This document shows, piece after piece, positions 7,385-15,677 of a DNA stretch of 48,656 nt (the stretch's first letter is position 1; each line of letters opens with the position of its first letter). The DNA is taken from contig JAHDDS010000014.1 in the NCBI GenBank assembly GCA_020629235.1, positions 1 through 48,656 of the forward strand, in the 5' to 3' direction. The position numbers were made by a program, and so were the translations under genes. Source of the stretch: Planktomarina sp. (lineage in GTDB: Bacteria > Pseudomonadota > Alphaproteobacteria > Rhodobacterales > Rhodobacteraceae). Under the pieces are notes generated by a model. That model did not search any database, was not told the DNA's origin, and saw only the letters and a program-made list of their open reading frames with translations.

Positions 7385-9826
7385 ATGGCGCTGTCGCGAC
7401 GCACGGGCGCGCGATTCCAGGCCAGCATTTGGCCGGGCTTTGTGGATGCGATGACCGGCTTGCTGCTGGTGCTGATGTTCGTTCTGACCATCTTCATGGT
7501 GGTGCAGTTTGTGCTGCGCGAAACCATCAAGGGGCAGGGGTCTGAACTTGAAGAACTGGCCGCCGAAGTGGCCGCCCTGGCCAACGCCCTGGGCTTTGAA
7601 GAAGCTGCCGCCAACAACCTGCGCAACCAGATCGGCACGCTGAACGCACGCATTGACGATGCCGCCGCCGAAGCCCGCCGCCGGGATGCGCTGATCGCCA
7701 GTTTGACCAATGAACGCGATGCCCGCGCCGCCGACCTGGAAGCCGCCACACAGCGCATCACAGATTTTGAGGCGCAAGTGGCCGCGCTGTTGTTGCAGCA
7801 AGACACCAGCACGGCGCGGATCACTGAACTTGAAGGGGCTGAAGCCACGCTGACCCAAAGCTTGGCTGCGGCGCGTGAAGAACTGGATGCCCAAGTCGAA
7901 GCCGCCCGCCTTGCCGCCGCCCAGAGAGAGGCGTTGGAAGCCGAAATTTCCAAGCTGAAAACCGATGCTGCAAACCAGGAACTTTCGCTCAGCCAGACAT
8001 TGGCACTGCTGACGGCGGAACAGGCCAAGACCGCGCAGCAGCTGGAAAACATCACCGACTTGCAAACCCGTTTGTCCGACGAAGAAGCCGCCCGCCTGGC
8101 CGAAGCTGCAGCGGCGGCGGAACTGCAGCGGTTGCTGGACAATTCCCAGGGTGCCCTGACCGAAGAAGAACAGGCCCGCTTGGCAGAGGCGGCCACAGCA
8201 GAAGCCCTGCGCAAGAAGCTGGAAGACAGCGAAGCTGAACTGACCGCCATGACGCTGCAATTGGAAGAACAGCGCAAGCAGGCGGAAGAAACGCTCAGCC
8301 TGTTGGCGGGGGCCAATGCCGCGTCGCAGGATCTGGATGAAAAGCTGGCTGCGTCGATCCTGGCGCTGGACGCCGCGCGCAAGGCCAAAGACCTGACGGA
8401 TGAAGAATTGGCCCTGGCCAAATCCGAAGGGGCCGCCACATCGGATCGGCTGATCGAAGCCCTGGCGCAACTGAAATCGCGCGAAGCTGACCTGGCCCAA
8501 GCCCTGGCCAATTTGGCGCAAAGCGATGAAACCCTGGGGGCACGGACGGCAGAACGCGAACGCCTGGCTGCTGATTTGGCTGCAGCCCAAGCCGCCTTTG
8601 CCAAACTGCAAACGGATTACCAATTGGCCTTGGCGAACCTGGATCGCACGTCGGCCCAGATCGCGGAATTGGAACGGGATTTGGCCAACAGCCAAGGCAG
8701 CTTGGGCACCCGCGACGAAGAACTGGCACGGTTGAAGGTGGAACTGGCGGGGCTGAAGGCTGACCTGGCCGTGTTGCAGGAAAACCGCGACGACCAATCG
8801 GCCATCGTCACCGCCGTGCGCGACCAGATCGCCCTGGTGTTGGCGGACTTGGGCGTGGCAGAAACCGACCGCGATGCCGCACTTTTGGATGCGGCCGAAT
8901 TGCGCCGGGAAGTCATCGCCTTGAAGGCCGAATTGGAACTGGCCCGCCAAAGTGCGGCGCAGTCCCAGCAGGATTTGGCAAACGCCCAAAACGCCGCCGC
9001 CGCCGCCACTGCCACCTTGGAAGATGAACGCAGCCAACTGGCTTTGGCCCTGGCCAATCTGGTGGCGGCCAACCAAGATGTGCAGTCCAATCTGACCGAA
9101 AAGGAACGGTTGGAAGCCCTTCTGGCCACGGCGCAATCTGCGTTGGATGATGAAAAAGAAATCTCCAGCCAGGCGCAGCGCCAGGTCGAAGCGTTGAACC
9201 AACAGGTGGCGCAGCTGCGCAGTGAGTTGAGCGGTCTGCAAAATCTGCTGGATTCCGCGCGGGCCGATGACGCGGCGAACCAGGTGCAATTGGACAGCTT
9301 GGGCAGCGAATTGAACGCCGCCCTGGCCAAACTTGCAGCGGAAGAAAAGCGCCGGGCGGAATCGCTGGAACGGTTCAAATCGGAATTCCTGGCCCAAATG
9401 CGCGACCTGTTGGAAGGGCGCGACGGGGTGTCCATTGTGGGGGACCGATTTGTCTTCGCGTCTGAAGTGTTGTTCCCGCCGGGCGGGGCGGACCTGTCGC
9501 CGGCGGGACGGGCCGAAATCGCGAAGGTGGCCAGCCTGTTGCGCGAAATTTCTGCCGACATTCCAGCGTCCATCGACTGGGTGATCCAAGTCGATGGCCA
9601 CACCGACAACGTGCCCCTGTCGGGCACCGGCGCATTTTCCAACAACTGGGAACTCAGCCAGGCCCGCGCCCTGTCTGTTGTGCTTTACATGGTGGATTTC
9701 TTGGCGCTGCCGCCGAACCGCCTGTCGGCCAACGGGTTCGGCCAGTATCAACCTTTGAACCCCGCCAACACGCCAGCCGCCCGCGCCCAAAACCGCCGGA
9801 TCGAACTGAAGTTCACGGAAAAATAG
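7385..9826 (+). CDS. MotB/OmpA-like protein with very long coiled coil
   Basis: 813 residues. A short basic N-terminus leads into one membrane helix (about 20-45) preceded by Asp21 in PGFVDAMTGLLLVLMFVL, the place of the proton-carrying Asp in MotB/ExbD. An Ala/Leu/Glu-rich heptad coiled coil fills about 50-680, including a 28-residue tandem repeat (233-260 and 261-288). The C-terminus (about 680-813) is an OmpA-like peptidoglycan-binding domain with VDGHTDNVPL, FSNNWELSQARA and NRRIEL. The coil would reach far across the periplasm. It is coupled to the ExbB-like gene (one-base gap). Ordinary MotB or TolR proteins are two to five times shorter. Confidence 0.85.
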   Translation: MALSRRTGARFQASIWPGFVDAMTGLLLVLMFVLTIFMVVQFVLRETIKGQGSELEELAAEVAALANALGFEEAAANNLRNQIGTLNARIDDAAAEARRRDALIASLTNERDARAADLEAATQRITDFEAQVAALLLQQDTSTARITELEGAEATLTQSLAAAREELDAQVEAARLAAAQREALEAEISKLKTDAANQELSLSQTLALLTAEQAKTAQQLENITDLQTRLSDEEAARLAEAAAAAELQRLLDNSQGALTEEEQARLAEAATAEALRKKLEDSEAELTAMTLQLEEQRKQAEETLSLLAGANAASQDLDEKLAASILALDAARKAKDLTDEELALAKSEGAATSDRLIEALAQLKSREADLAQALANLAQSDETLGARTAERERLAADLAAAQAAFAKLQTDYQLALANLDRTSAQIAELERDLANSQGSLGTRDEELARLKVELAGLKADLAVLQENRDDQSAIVTAVRDQIALVLADLGVAETDRDAALLDAAELRREVIALKAELELARQSAAQSQQDLANAQNAAAAATATLEDERSQLALALANLVAANQDVQSNLTEKERLEALLATAQSALDDEKEISSQAQRQVEALNQQVAQLRSELSGLQNLLDSARADDAANQVQLDSLGSELNAALAKLAAEEKRRAESLERFKSEFLAQMRDLLEGRDGVSIVGDRFVFASEVLFPPGGADLSPAGRAEIAKVASLLREISADIPASIDWVIQVDGHTDNVPLSGTGAFSNNWELSQARALSVVLYMVDFLALPPNRLSANGFGQYQPLNPANTPAARAQNRRIELKFTEK

Positions 9827-10789
9827 TCACCGCAGCGTGAAACTGTGGGTGCGGCTGTCAAACACCTGACCGCCGCGCACCAAATCCACTTGGCCAATGT
9901 ATGTGCCCTTGGGCCACGCCGCGCCGCGCAGCCGCTTGCCCCCCGACCGCATGATCAGGGCCTTGTTGCGGTCAAACACTGTGGTGTTTTCGAACGTCAC
10001 ACCGCCGGGCCCGGTAAAGCCGTACTGGATTTCATCGTCCTTTTGCAGGCCGAAGGCAAAGACCCAAAACACCACCGCTGGGGAATCGGCGGCAAAGGTT
10101 TTGGTCTGCGCGCCCGCTTTGATCACTTGGTAATCGGGCACGCCGGGGGCAAAGCCCACGTCGATGATGCCGCCGGGTTCATATTCGGGCGTGTCCAACC
10201 ACAGCGATTGCGCCAAATCCCCTTGGCAGGTGGTGACGCCGTCGGGGGCGAACGGGTCCACGTGATTGCCCCGATGCTGAACCGAAAAGTGCAGGTGGGG
10301 GAACTGGGTACGCCCGGACAGGCCCACTTGTCCCAACACGGTGCCCATGGCCACGCGGTCGCCTTTTTTGACTGCGACAGATCCCTGCTTCATGTGACAG
10401 TAATCGGTAATCCACCCGCCGCCGTGCCCGATGGCCACGCGGTTGCCGCAGTCGCGCCCGTCAATGGCTGCCGCGTTGTCTTGGGTGAAATAGGTGTCTT
10501 CCATGCCGTCGCGCACCGCCAAAACCTTACCCGGTGCGGCCGCCACGATATTCACCCCGGCGTTCATATCCGCCAGGGTGGGCAAGGCAATGTCTGTGCC
10601 CCGGTGCCCGTCATAGCTGAGGGTGGAACACTGGTAATCATTCCAAGCTGGGCCGGGGTCGTGGTCCAGATACTGCTGGATATAGCAGGTGTCCCCCAGG
10701 TCGCAGTCCAGCGGGAACCCGAACTTAGGGTCCTTCGCCCCAGCCGCACTGGCGACCAAGGCGGCCAGGGCAAAAATCGCGCCCCGCAT
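9827..10789 (-). CDS. Secreted M23-family (LytM) metallopeptidase
   Basis: 320 residues with a signal peptide (MRGAIFALAALVASAAGA). The peptidase domain has the zinc motifs of LytM enzymes: His and Asp in YDGHRGTDIALP and the HxH of FPHLHFSVQH. It probably cuts peptidoglycan cross-bridges in the periplasm. The start lies five bases after the clpA stop on the same strand, so it is read as the second gene of a clpA transcript, with GGAG inside the clpA end. Its stop directly abuts the stop of the convergent OmpA-like gene. Confidence 0.9.
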   Translation of the reverse strand: MRGAIFALAALVASAAGAKDPKFGFPLDCDLGDTCYIQQYLDHDPGPAWNDYQCSTLSYDGHRGTDIALPTLADMNAGVNIVAAAPGKVLAVRDGMEDTYFTQDNAAAIDGRDCGNRVAIGHGGGWITDYCHMKQGSVAVKKGDRVAMGTVLGQVGLSGRTQFPHLHFSVQHRGNHVDPFAPDGVTTCQGDLAQSLWLDTPEYEPGGIIDVGFAPGVPDYQVIKAGAQTKTFAADSPAVVFWVFAFGLQKDDEIQYGFTGPGGVTFENTTVFDRNKALIMRSGGKRLRGAAWPKGTYIGQVDLVRGGQVFDSRTHSFTLR

Positions 10790-10794
10790 ACAGG

Positions 10795-13125
10795 TTACTC
10801 CGCCGTCAGCAGGGGCGGTTTTTTGTCCTTGCTGGTGATGCGGGCCTTTTCCGGTTCTTCGATGCGCAAGTCCAGATCGCCGTTTTTCACACCGACTTTG
10901 ACGATGCCGCCCTTGGCCAGTTTGCCAAACAGCAATTCTTCGGCCAGGGGTTTCTTGATGTGTTCTTGGATCACACGGCCCAAAGGACGCGCGCCCATCT
11001 TGTCGTCGTACCCTTTGTCCCCCAGCCAATCGGCGGCGGCTTTGGTCAACTCAATCGTGACGTTGCGGTCCAGCAGTTGGGCTTCCAACTGCAGCACGAA
11101 TTTTTCCACCACTTGGGCGATCACGTCTTTGGCCAGTGGCGCAAAGCTGACCACCGCGTCCAAACGGTTGCGGAATTCGGGCGTGAACAGCTTTTCGATG
11201 GCGGCGGTGTCTTCGCCTTCGCGGCGATCGCGGCCGAAGCCCACGGCGGCTTTGGCCATGTCGGCGGCCCCTGCGTTCGATGTCATGATCAAGATCACAT
11301 TGCGGAAATCCGTGGTGCGTCCGTTGTGATCGGTCAATTTGCCGTGGTCCATCACCTGCAACAAAATGTTGTAGACGTCGGGGTGGGCTTTTTCCACCTC
11401 GTCCAGCAGCAGCACGCAGTGGGGGTTTTGATCCACGCCGTCGGTCAACATGCCGCCTTGGTCAAACCCCACGTATCCAGGGGGCGCCCCGATCAGGCGG
11501 CTGACCGCGTGTTTTTCCATGTATTCGGACATGTCGAACCGCAACAGTTCGACCCCCAAAGTATCGGCCAACTGCTTGGCGACTTCGGTTTTGCCCACGC
11601 CGGTGGGGCCCGCAAACAGGTAGTTGCCGATGGGTTTTTCCGGTTCGCGCAGGCCCGCGCGGGCCAGTTTGATGGCAGATGACAAAGCTTCGATCGCGGG
11701 GTCTTGGCCGAACACCACCCGCTTCAAGCTGGCTTCCAGATCGCGCAGCACTTCTGCGTCGTCCTTGGACACGTTCTTGGGCGGGATGCGGGCGATTTTG
11801 GCCACCACCGCTTCGATTTCTTTGGTGCCGATGGTTTTGCGCCGCTTGCTTTCCACCACCAGGTGCTGGGCTGCGCCGGCTTCATCAATCACGTCGATGG
11901 CCTTGTCGGGCAGTTTTCGGTCGTTGATATATCGTGCGGACAATTCCACGGCGGTTTTGATCGCTTCTGCGGTGTATTTGATGTCGTGGTGATCCTCAAA
12001 ATACGGCTTCAGGCCCTTCAGGATTTTCACGCTGTCTTCCACAGACGGCTCATTCACGTCGATTTTCTGGAATCGGCGCGACAGGGCGCGGTCTTTTTCA
12101 AAGTGCTGGCGGAATTCCTTGTAGGTCGTGGACCCCATGCACCGCAGCTTGCCCCCCGCCAAAGCAGGTTTCAGCAGGTTGGACGCATCCATGGCCCCGC
12201 CCGATGTGGCCCCAGCCCCGATGACGGTGTGGATTTCGTCGATGAACAACACCGCATCGTCGTGGTCTTCCAATTCGGTCATCACCGCTTTGAGGCGTTC
12301 TTCGAAATCGCCGCGGTACCGGGTGCCTGCCAAAAGGGCCCCCATATCCAAGGAATAGATCGTGGTGTTGGACAGAATCTCTGGCGTTTCGCCTTGCACC
12401 ACTTTGCGCGCCAGGCCTTCGGCGATGGCGGTTTTGCCGACCCCTGGGTCGCCCACCAACAGTGGATTGTTCTTGCGCCTGCGGCACAGAACTTGGATGC
12501 AGCGTTCCACTTCGTGGTCGCGTCCGATCAGCGGGTCCACGTCGCCTTCGCGGGATTTGGCGTTCAGATCGACGCAATATTTACCCAGGGCGCTTTCTTT
12601 TTCTTCACCGTCACCGGGGGCCGCATCAAAGGCGTCTTCGCCTGCATCGGCACCAATGACAGGGCGGCTTTCGCCAAAGGATGGGTCCTTGGCCACGCCG
12701 TGGGCAATGAAATTCACCGCGTCGTACCGGGTCATATCTTGTTCTTGCAGGAAATAGGCGGCGTTTGATTCGCGTTCCGCAAAGATCGCCACCAGGACGT
12801 TTGCCCCCGTCACTTCGGACCGTCCCGAAGATTGCACATGGATCGCGGCCCGTTGGATTACCCGTTGAAAGGCGGCGGTGGGCACGGCTTCTGATCCTTC
12901 GACATCGGTGATCAGACCGGACAGGTCCTTTTCCACGAAGTCTTCCAAGGTGCCCCGCAGATCGTCCAGGTCCACAGAACAGGCCCGCATCACTTTGGAT
13001 GCATCGGGTTCGTCGATCAGGGCCAGCAGCAAGTGTTCCAACGTGGCCAATTCGTGGCGGTGGTCGTTGGCAATGGCCAGCGCTTGATGGATGGACTGTT
13101 CAAGGCTTGTTGAAAACGATGGCAC
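10795..13125 (-). CDS. clpA: ATP-dependent Clp protease ATP-binding subunit ClpA
   Basis: AAA+ unfoldase that feeds substrates to ClpP. 776 residues: double Clp-N domain (about 1-145), first AAA module with GDPGVGKT near 225 and VLFIDEIHT, second module with GPTGVGKT near 506, and the ClpB-D2-small C-terminal domain. The start is GTG (VPSFSTSLEQSIHQAL, matching known ClpA N-termini) with a perfect AGGAGG eight bases upstream; the frame continues upstream but without homology. No clpS adaptor gene is adjacent, although clpS often precedes clpA in proteobacteria. Confidence 0.96.
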   Translation of the reverse strand: MPSFSTSLEQSIHQALAIANDHRHELATLEHLLLALIDEPDASKVMRACSVDLDDLRGTLEDFVEKDLSGLITDVEGSEAVPTAAFQRVIQRAAIHVQSSGRSEVTGANVLVAIFAERESNAAYFLQEQDMTRYDAVNFIAHGVAKDPSFGESRPVIGADAGEDAFDAAPGDGEEKESALGKYCVDLNAKSREGDVDPLIGRDHEVERCIQVLCRRRKNNPLLVGDPGVGKTAIAEGLARKVVQGETPEILSNTTIYSLDMGALLAGTRYRGDFEERLKAVMTELEDHDDAVLFIDEIHTVIGAGATSGGAMDASNLLKPALAGGKLRCMGSTTYKEFRQHFEKDRALSRRFQKIDVNEPSVEDSVKILKGLKPYFEDHHDIKYTAEAIKTAVELSARYINDRKLPDKAIDVIDEAGAAQHLVVESKRRKTIGTKEIEAVVAKIARIPPKNVSKDDAEVLRDLEASLKRVVFGQDPAIEALSSAIKLARAGLREPEKPIGNYLFAGPTGVGKTEVAKQLADTLGVELLRFDMSEYMEKHAVSRLIGAPPGYVGFDQGGMLTDGVDQNPHCVLLLDEVEKAHPDVYNILLQVMDHGKLTDHNGRTTDFRNVILIMTSNAGAADMAKAAVGFGRDRREGEDTAAIEKLFTPEFRNRLDAVVSFAPLAKDVIAQVVEKFVLQLEAQLLDRNVTIELTKAAADWLGDKGYDDKMGARPLGRVIQEHIKKPLAEELLFGKLAKGGIVKVGVKNGDLDLRIEEPEKARITSKDKKPPLLTAE

Positions 13126-13245
13126 GTTGATGCGCCTCCTGCTCGCTCGGGGTCTGGGCGCGGCGCACCGCAAGACCGGATGCATTGTCTTACCCAACAG
13201 ACTTCGGCCAAAACGGTTCAGCTTCAAGTGGTTTGACGTAAATTT

Positions 13246-13265
13246 CTTACAAAAATCTGTGTAAG
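13246..13265. promoter_or_regulatory. Inverted repeat in the gloB-clpA interval
   Basis: CTTACA (13246-13251) and TGTAAG (13260-13265) form a perfect inverted repeat with an 8-base centre, in an AT-richer patch about 120 bases upstream of the clpA GTG. It could be an operator; no regulator is assigned. Confidence 0.25.
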
Positions 13266-13306
13266 GGCCAGAAAAGTGAACGCCGACCGGATTTTAGGGG
13301 GGATTT

Positions 13307-14083
13307 TCAGAAATTGTTTCGGCGCGTTCTGATTTCGGTGAACACGGCCAAGGCGTCCGCGCCGTCCATCCCCAAGGCGGATTGCAGGGGGGGGCTGTCG
13401 GCGCGCAAAAACGGATTAGTGGCCATTTCTTCCGCCAAGGTGGACGGGACAGTGGGGGTGCCTTTCGCCCGGGCCGCCGTCACCGCAGCGGCGCGTTTGG
13501 CCAGGTCAGGATTGTCTTCCCCCAGCGTAAGGGCGAACTGCACGTTGGTGGCGGTGTATTCATGGCCCGAATGCACCAGGGTTTCGCCGGGCAGGGCGCT
13601 GATCTTTTGCAGGCTGTCCCACATTTGCGCCGGGGTGCCTTCGAACAACCGGCCACAGCCCATGGCCATCAAGCTGTCGCCAGTAAAAATAGCGTCTGCG
13701 GCGGGGATGTAGAATGCGATATGCCCCACGGTATGGCCCGATACGTCAAAGGTTTGCACGCTGTGGCCCAGAATGCTGATGGATTGGTCGTTTCCCAGGG
13801 CGAAGGTCAGATCTGGCAGGCGATGCGCGTCCGCCTGCGCCCCCACCACCACCAAGCTTTCCAGATTGGGCAGGTCGGCCAAGCCGTCCACGTGGTCCCA
13901 GTGATGGTGGGTCAGCAATACGGTCGTCAGGGTCCAGCCCTTGGCCTTCAAGGCAGCTTTGATGGGGCCGGCTTCGGGCACGTCCACCACGGCGGCTTCT
14001 TTGGATTCAAGATTGCCGATGACAAAGGCATAGTTGTCCTCGAGACAAGGAACGGTGACTATTTCAAGGACGGCGCTTGGCAT
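13307..14083 (-). CDS. gloB: Hydroxyacylglutathione hydrolase (glyoxalase II)
   Basis: Hydrolyses S-lactoylglutathione to lactate and glutathione, ending methylglyoxal detoxification. The 258 residues agree with the usual GloB length. The metallo-beta-lactamase motif THHHWDH (58-64) binds the two metals; further ligand blocks are GHTVGHIAFY, FTGDSLMAMGCGR and HSGHEYT. I chose the ATG giving MPSAVLEIVTVPCLEDNYAF, in line with known N-termini. A GTG ten codons upstream (14113) preceded by TTAGGG is an alternative. It is divergent from the methyltransferase gene. Confidence 0.93.
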   Translation of the reverse strand: MPSAVLEIVTVPCLEDNYAFVIGNLESKEAAVVDVPEAGPIKAALKAKGWTLTTVLLTHHHWDHVDGLADLPNLESLVVVGAQADAHRLPDLTFALGNDQSISILGHSVQTFDVSGHTVGHIAFYIPAADAIFTGDSLMAMGCGRLFEGTPAQMWDSLQKISALPGETLVHSGHEYTATNVQFALTLGEDNPDLAKRAAAVTAARAKGTPTVPSTLAEEMATNPFLRADSPPLQSALGMDGADALAVFTEIRTRRNNF

Positions 14084-14144
14084 GGTTTTACTTTTCAAGG
14101 ATGCTAGTTCCACGTCAACCCTAACGCAGCCAGCGGAGTTTACA

Positions 14145-14918
14145 ATGTATCTCGACGTGCGGGAGCTTCGCGAATTTTACCACGAAACGGAAGTGGGCCA
14201 GGCGGTTCAGCAGGCACTCAGCACGCAGGTGGATCGGCTGTGGCCCGATTTGTCGCGCCAAACGCTTGTGGGATATGGCTTTGCCACGCCGCTGTTGCGC
14301 CACCGCATGGCCGAGGCCGCGCGCACCACAGCGCTGATGCCGGGGCTGCAGGGGGTGATGCACTGGCCCAGCCAGCGACCCAACGCCGCAGTGTTGTGCG
14401 AAGAAACCCACTGGCCGGTGGAAACCGGATCGGTGGATCGGTTGATATTGCTGCACGGGCTGGACCCGTCTGACCATCCGTTCGCCGTGTTGGAAGAATG
14501 TTACCGCGTTATGGCAGGCGAAGCGCGCGCGATTTTCATCGTGCCCAACCGCGCCAGCCTGTGGGCCCGGCGCGACGGCACGCCATTTTCCTTTTCGCGC
14601 CCCTATACAATGGGGCAGTTGGAAAAACAGTTGGCCAACCACGGGCTGCAACCCGTGGCCCACTGCACGGCCCTGTATCAACCGCCCTGGCGCAACCGCT
14701 TTTGGCGCCGTGCAGGGCCGATGCTGGAAAAAATCGGGCAAGCGATTCCTGCGTGGAACGGCGGCGGGGCCTTGATTGTGGAAGCCAAAAAGCAAGTTCC
14801 GCGCCCGCGCCGCCCCGGTTTGGGGCAAATCATTTCGCGGCCCTTGGGGGTTTTGGAAGGCGTTCCACAGCCAGAAGTGGCCAGAAGCCTGCTGAATAAA
14901 ACGATAAATCCGAAATAG
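14145..14918 (+). CDS. Class I SAM-dependent methyltransferase-like protein
   Basis: 257 residues. LVGYGFATPLL fits the glycine-rich SAM-binding motif I. SVDRLILLHGLD and VLEECYRVMAGEARAIFIVPN fit the post-motif blocks of Methyltransf_11-type enzymes. The substrate is unknown. The start is preceded by GGAG at a six-base distance. The 61 bases between this start and gloB must hold both divergent promoters. The C-terminal tail (about 220-257) is basic and Pro-rich. Confidence 0.75.
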   Translation: MYLDVRELREFYHETEVGQAVQQALSTQVDRLWPDLSRQTLVGYGFATPLLRHRMAEAARTTALMPGLQGVMHWPSQRPNAAVLCEETHWPVETGSVDRLILLHGLDPSDHPFAVLEECYRVMAGEARAIFIVPNRASLWARRDGTPFSFSRPYTMGQLEKQLANHGLQPVAHCTALYQPPWRNRFWRRAGPMLEKIGQAIPAWNGGGALIVEAKKQVPRPRRPGLGQIISRPLGVLEGVPQPEVARSLLNKTINPK

Positions 14919-15041
14919 AGCGCAGACCCGCCCGGCCCATGCCCGAAAAAGCGGCGCATTTTGCCGCGACAGAAGACTTCACTTTCTCGTTTCCTTGGGC
15001 ATTGCGGCACCTGGATGCCTCTGTTACACACCGCGCGAATT

Positions 15042-15060
15042 TGGATGGCGGACCCATCCA
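15042..15060 (+). promoter_or_regulatory. Stem-loop in the ATP synthase operon leader
   Basis: TGGATGG (15042-15048) pairs perfectly with CCATCCA (15054-15060) around a five-base loop. It lies 56 bases upstream of the atpH start and has no T-tract, so it is not a terminator. A role in leader stability or translation is only a guess. I see nothing else definite between 14919 and 15116, apart from a weaker GCGGC/GCCGC hairpin at 14951-14967. Confidence 0.3.
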
Positions 15061-15116
15061 GCGACCAACCCAGCAAAAGACCAACATGTGGCTGGGCCTA
15101 AGTGAAGGGGACGATC

Positions 15117-15677
15117 TTGTCAGATACTGCTTCGATCTCGTCCGGTATTGCAGGCCGTTATGCGACGGCTGTTTTTGAACTCGCCAAAGAAGGCAAAAAG
15201 CTGAAAGCCCTGGAAGGGGATGTGGCTGCCTTGGGTGATGCGATGGCGGCCAGCGAAGATCTTCGAAACCTTGTGGCATCGCCCGTCCACAGCCGCGACG
15301 AAATGGGCGCTGCTGTCAGCGGTTTGGCCAAGAAGATGAAACTGTCTGCGACGATGGCCAACACCTTGGCCCTGATGGCGACCAAGCGTCGCCTTTTTGT
15401 TTTGCCGCAGCTGCTGGACGCCCTGCGCGGTTTGATTGCCGACGAAAAGGGCGAAGTGACAGCCGATGTGGTGTCCGCCAAAGCGCTGACCAAAGCGCAG
15501 TCGGACAAGCTTGCCAAAACACTTAAGGCGCAGGCCGGCAAGGACGTGGTTATCAATGCAACCGTCGATGAAAGTTTGATCGGCGGTCTTATCGTGAAAT
15601 TGGGCTCTAAGATGATCGATACGTCGATCCGCTCTAAGCTGGACGCCCTGCAGAACACAATGAAAGAGGTCGGATAA
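15117..15677 (+). CDS. atpH: F1 ATP synthase subunit delta
   Basis: Connects the F1 head to the peripheral stalk of ATP synthase. 186 residues, the usual length in Rhodobacterales. I set the start at TTG, which gives [20 protein letters not shown] and fits related proteins (MS-xx-SIS-x-IAGRYA). AAGGGGA lies about six bases upstream. A GTG five codons earlier (15102) is in frame but would put the ribosome-binding site inside the coding region. The C-terminal [18 protein letters not shown] block is diagnostic. Its stop directly abuts the atpA ATG. Confidence 0.93.
   Translation: MSDTASISSGIAGRYATAVFELAKEGKKLKALEGDVAALGDAMAASEDLRNLVASPVHSRDEMGAAVSGLAKKMKLSATMANTLALMATKRRLFVLPQLLDALRGLIADEKGEVTADVVSAKALTKAQSDKLAKTLKAQAGKDVVINATVDESLIGGLIVKLGSKMIDTSIRSKLDALQNTMKEVG

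Noticed and set aside
6908-9790. Open minus-strand frame of about 960 codons opposite the coiled-coil gene
   Set aside because: It mirrors the biased codons of the real gene (Ala/Glu/Leu repeats read as Gly/Gln/Phe-rich protein), has no domain I recognise and no ribosome-binding site at its start.
6196-9826. Zorya-type anti-phage system
   Set aside because: ZorA/ZorB-like membrane parts are present in outline, but no ZorC, ZorD or ZorE gene is adjacent and the neighbours are housekeeping genes. The pair looks like core genome.
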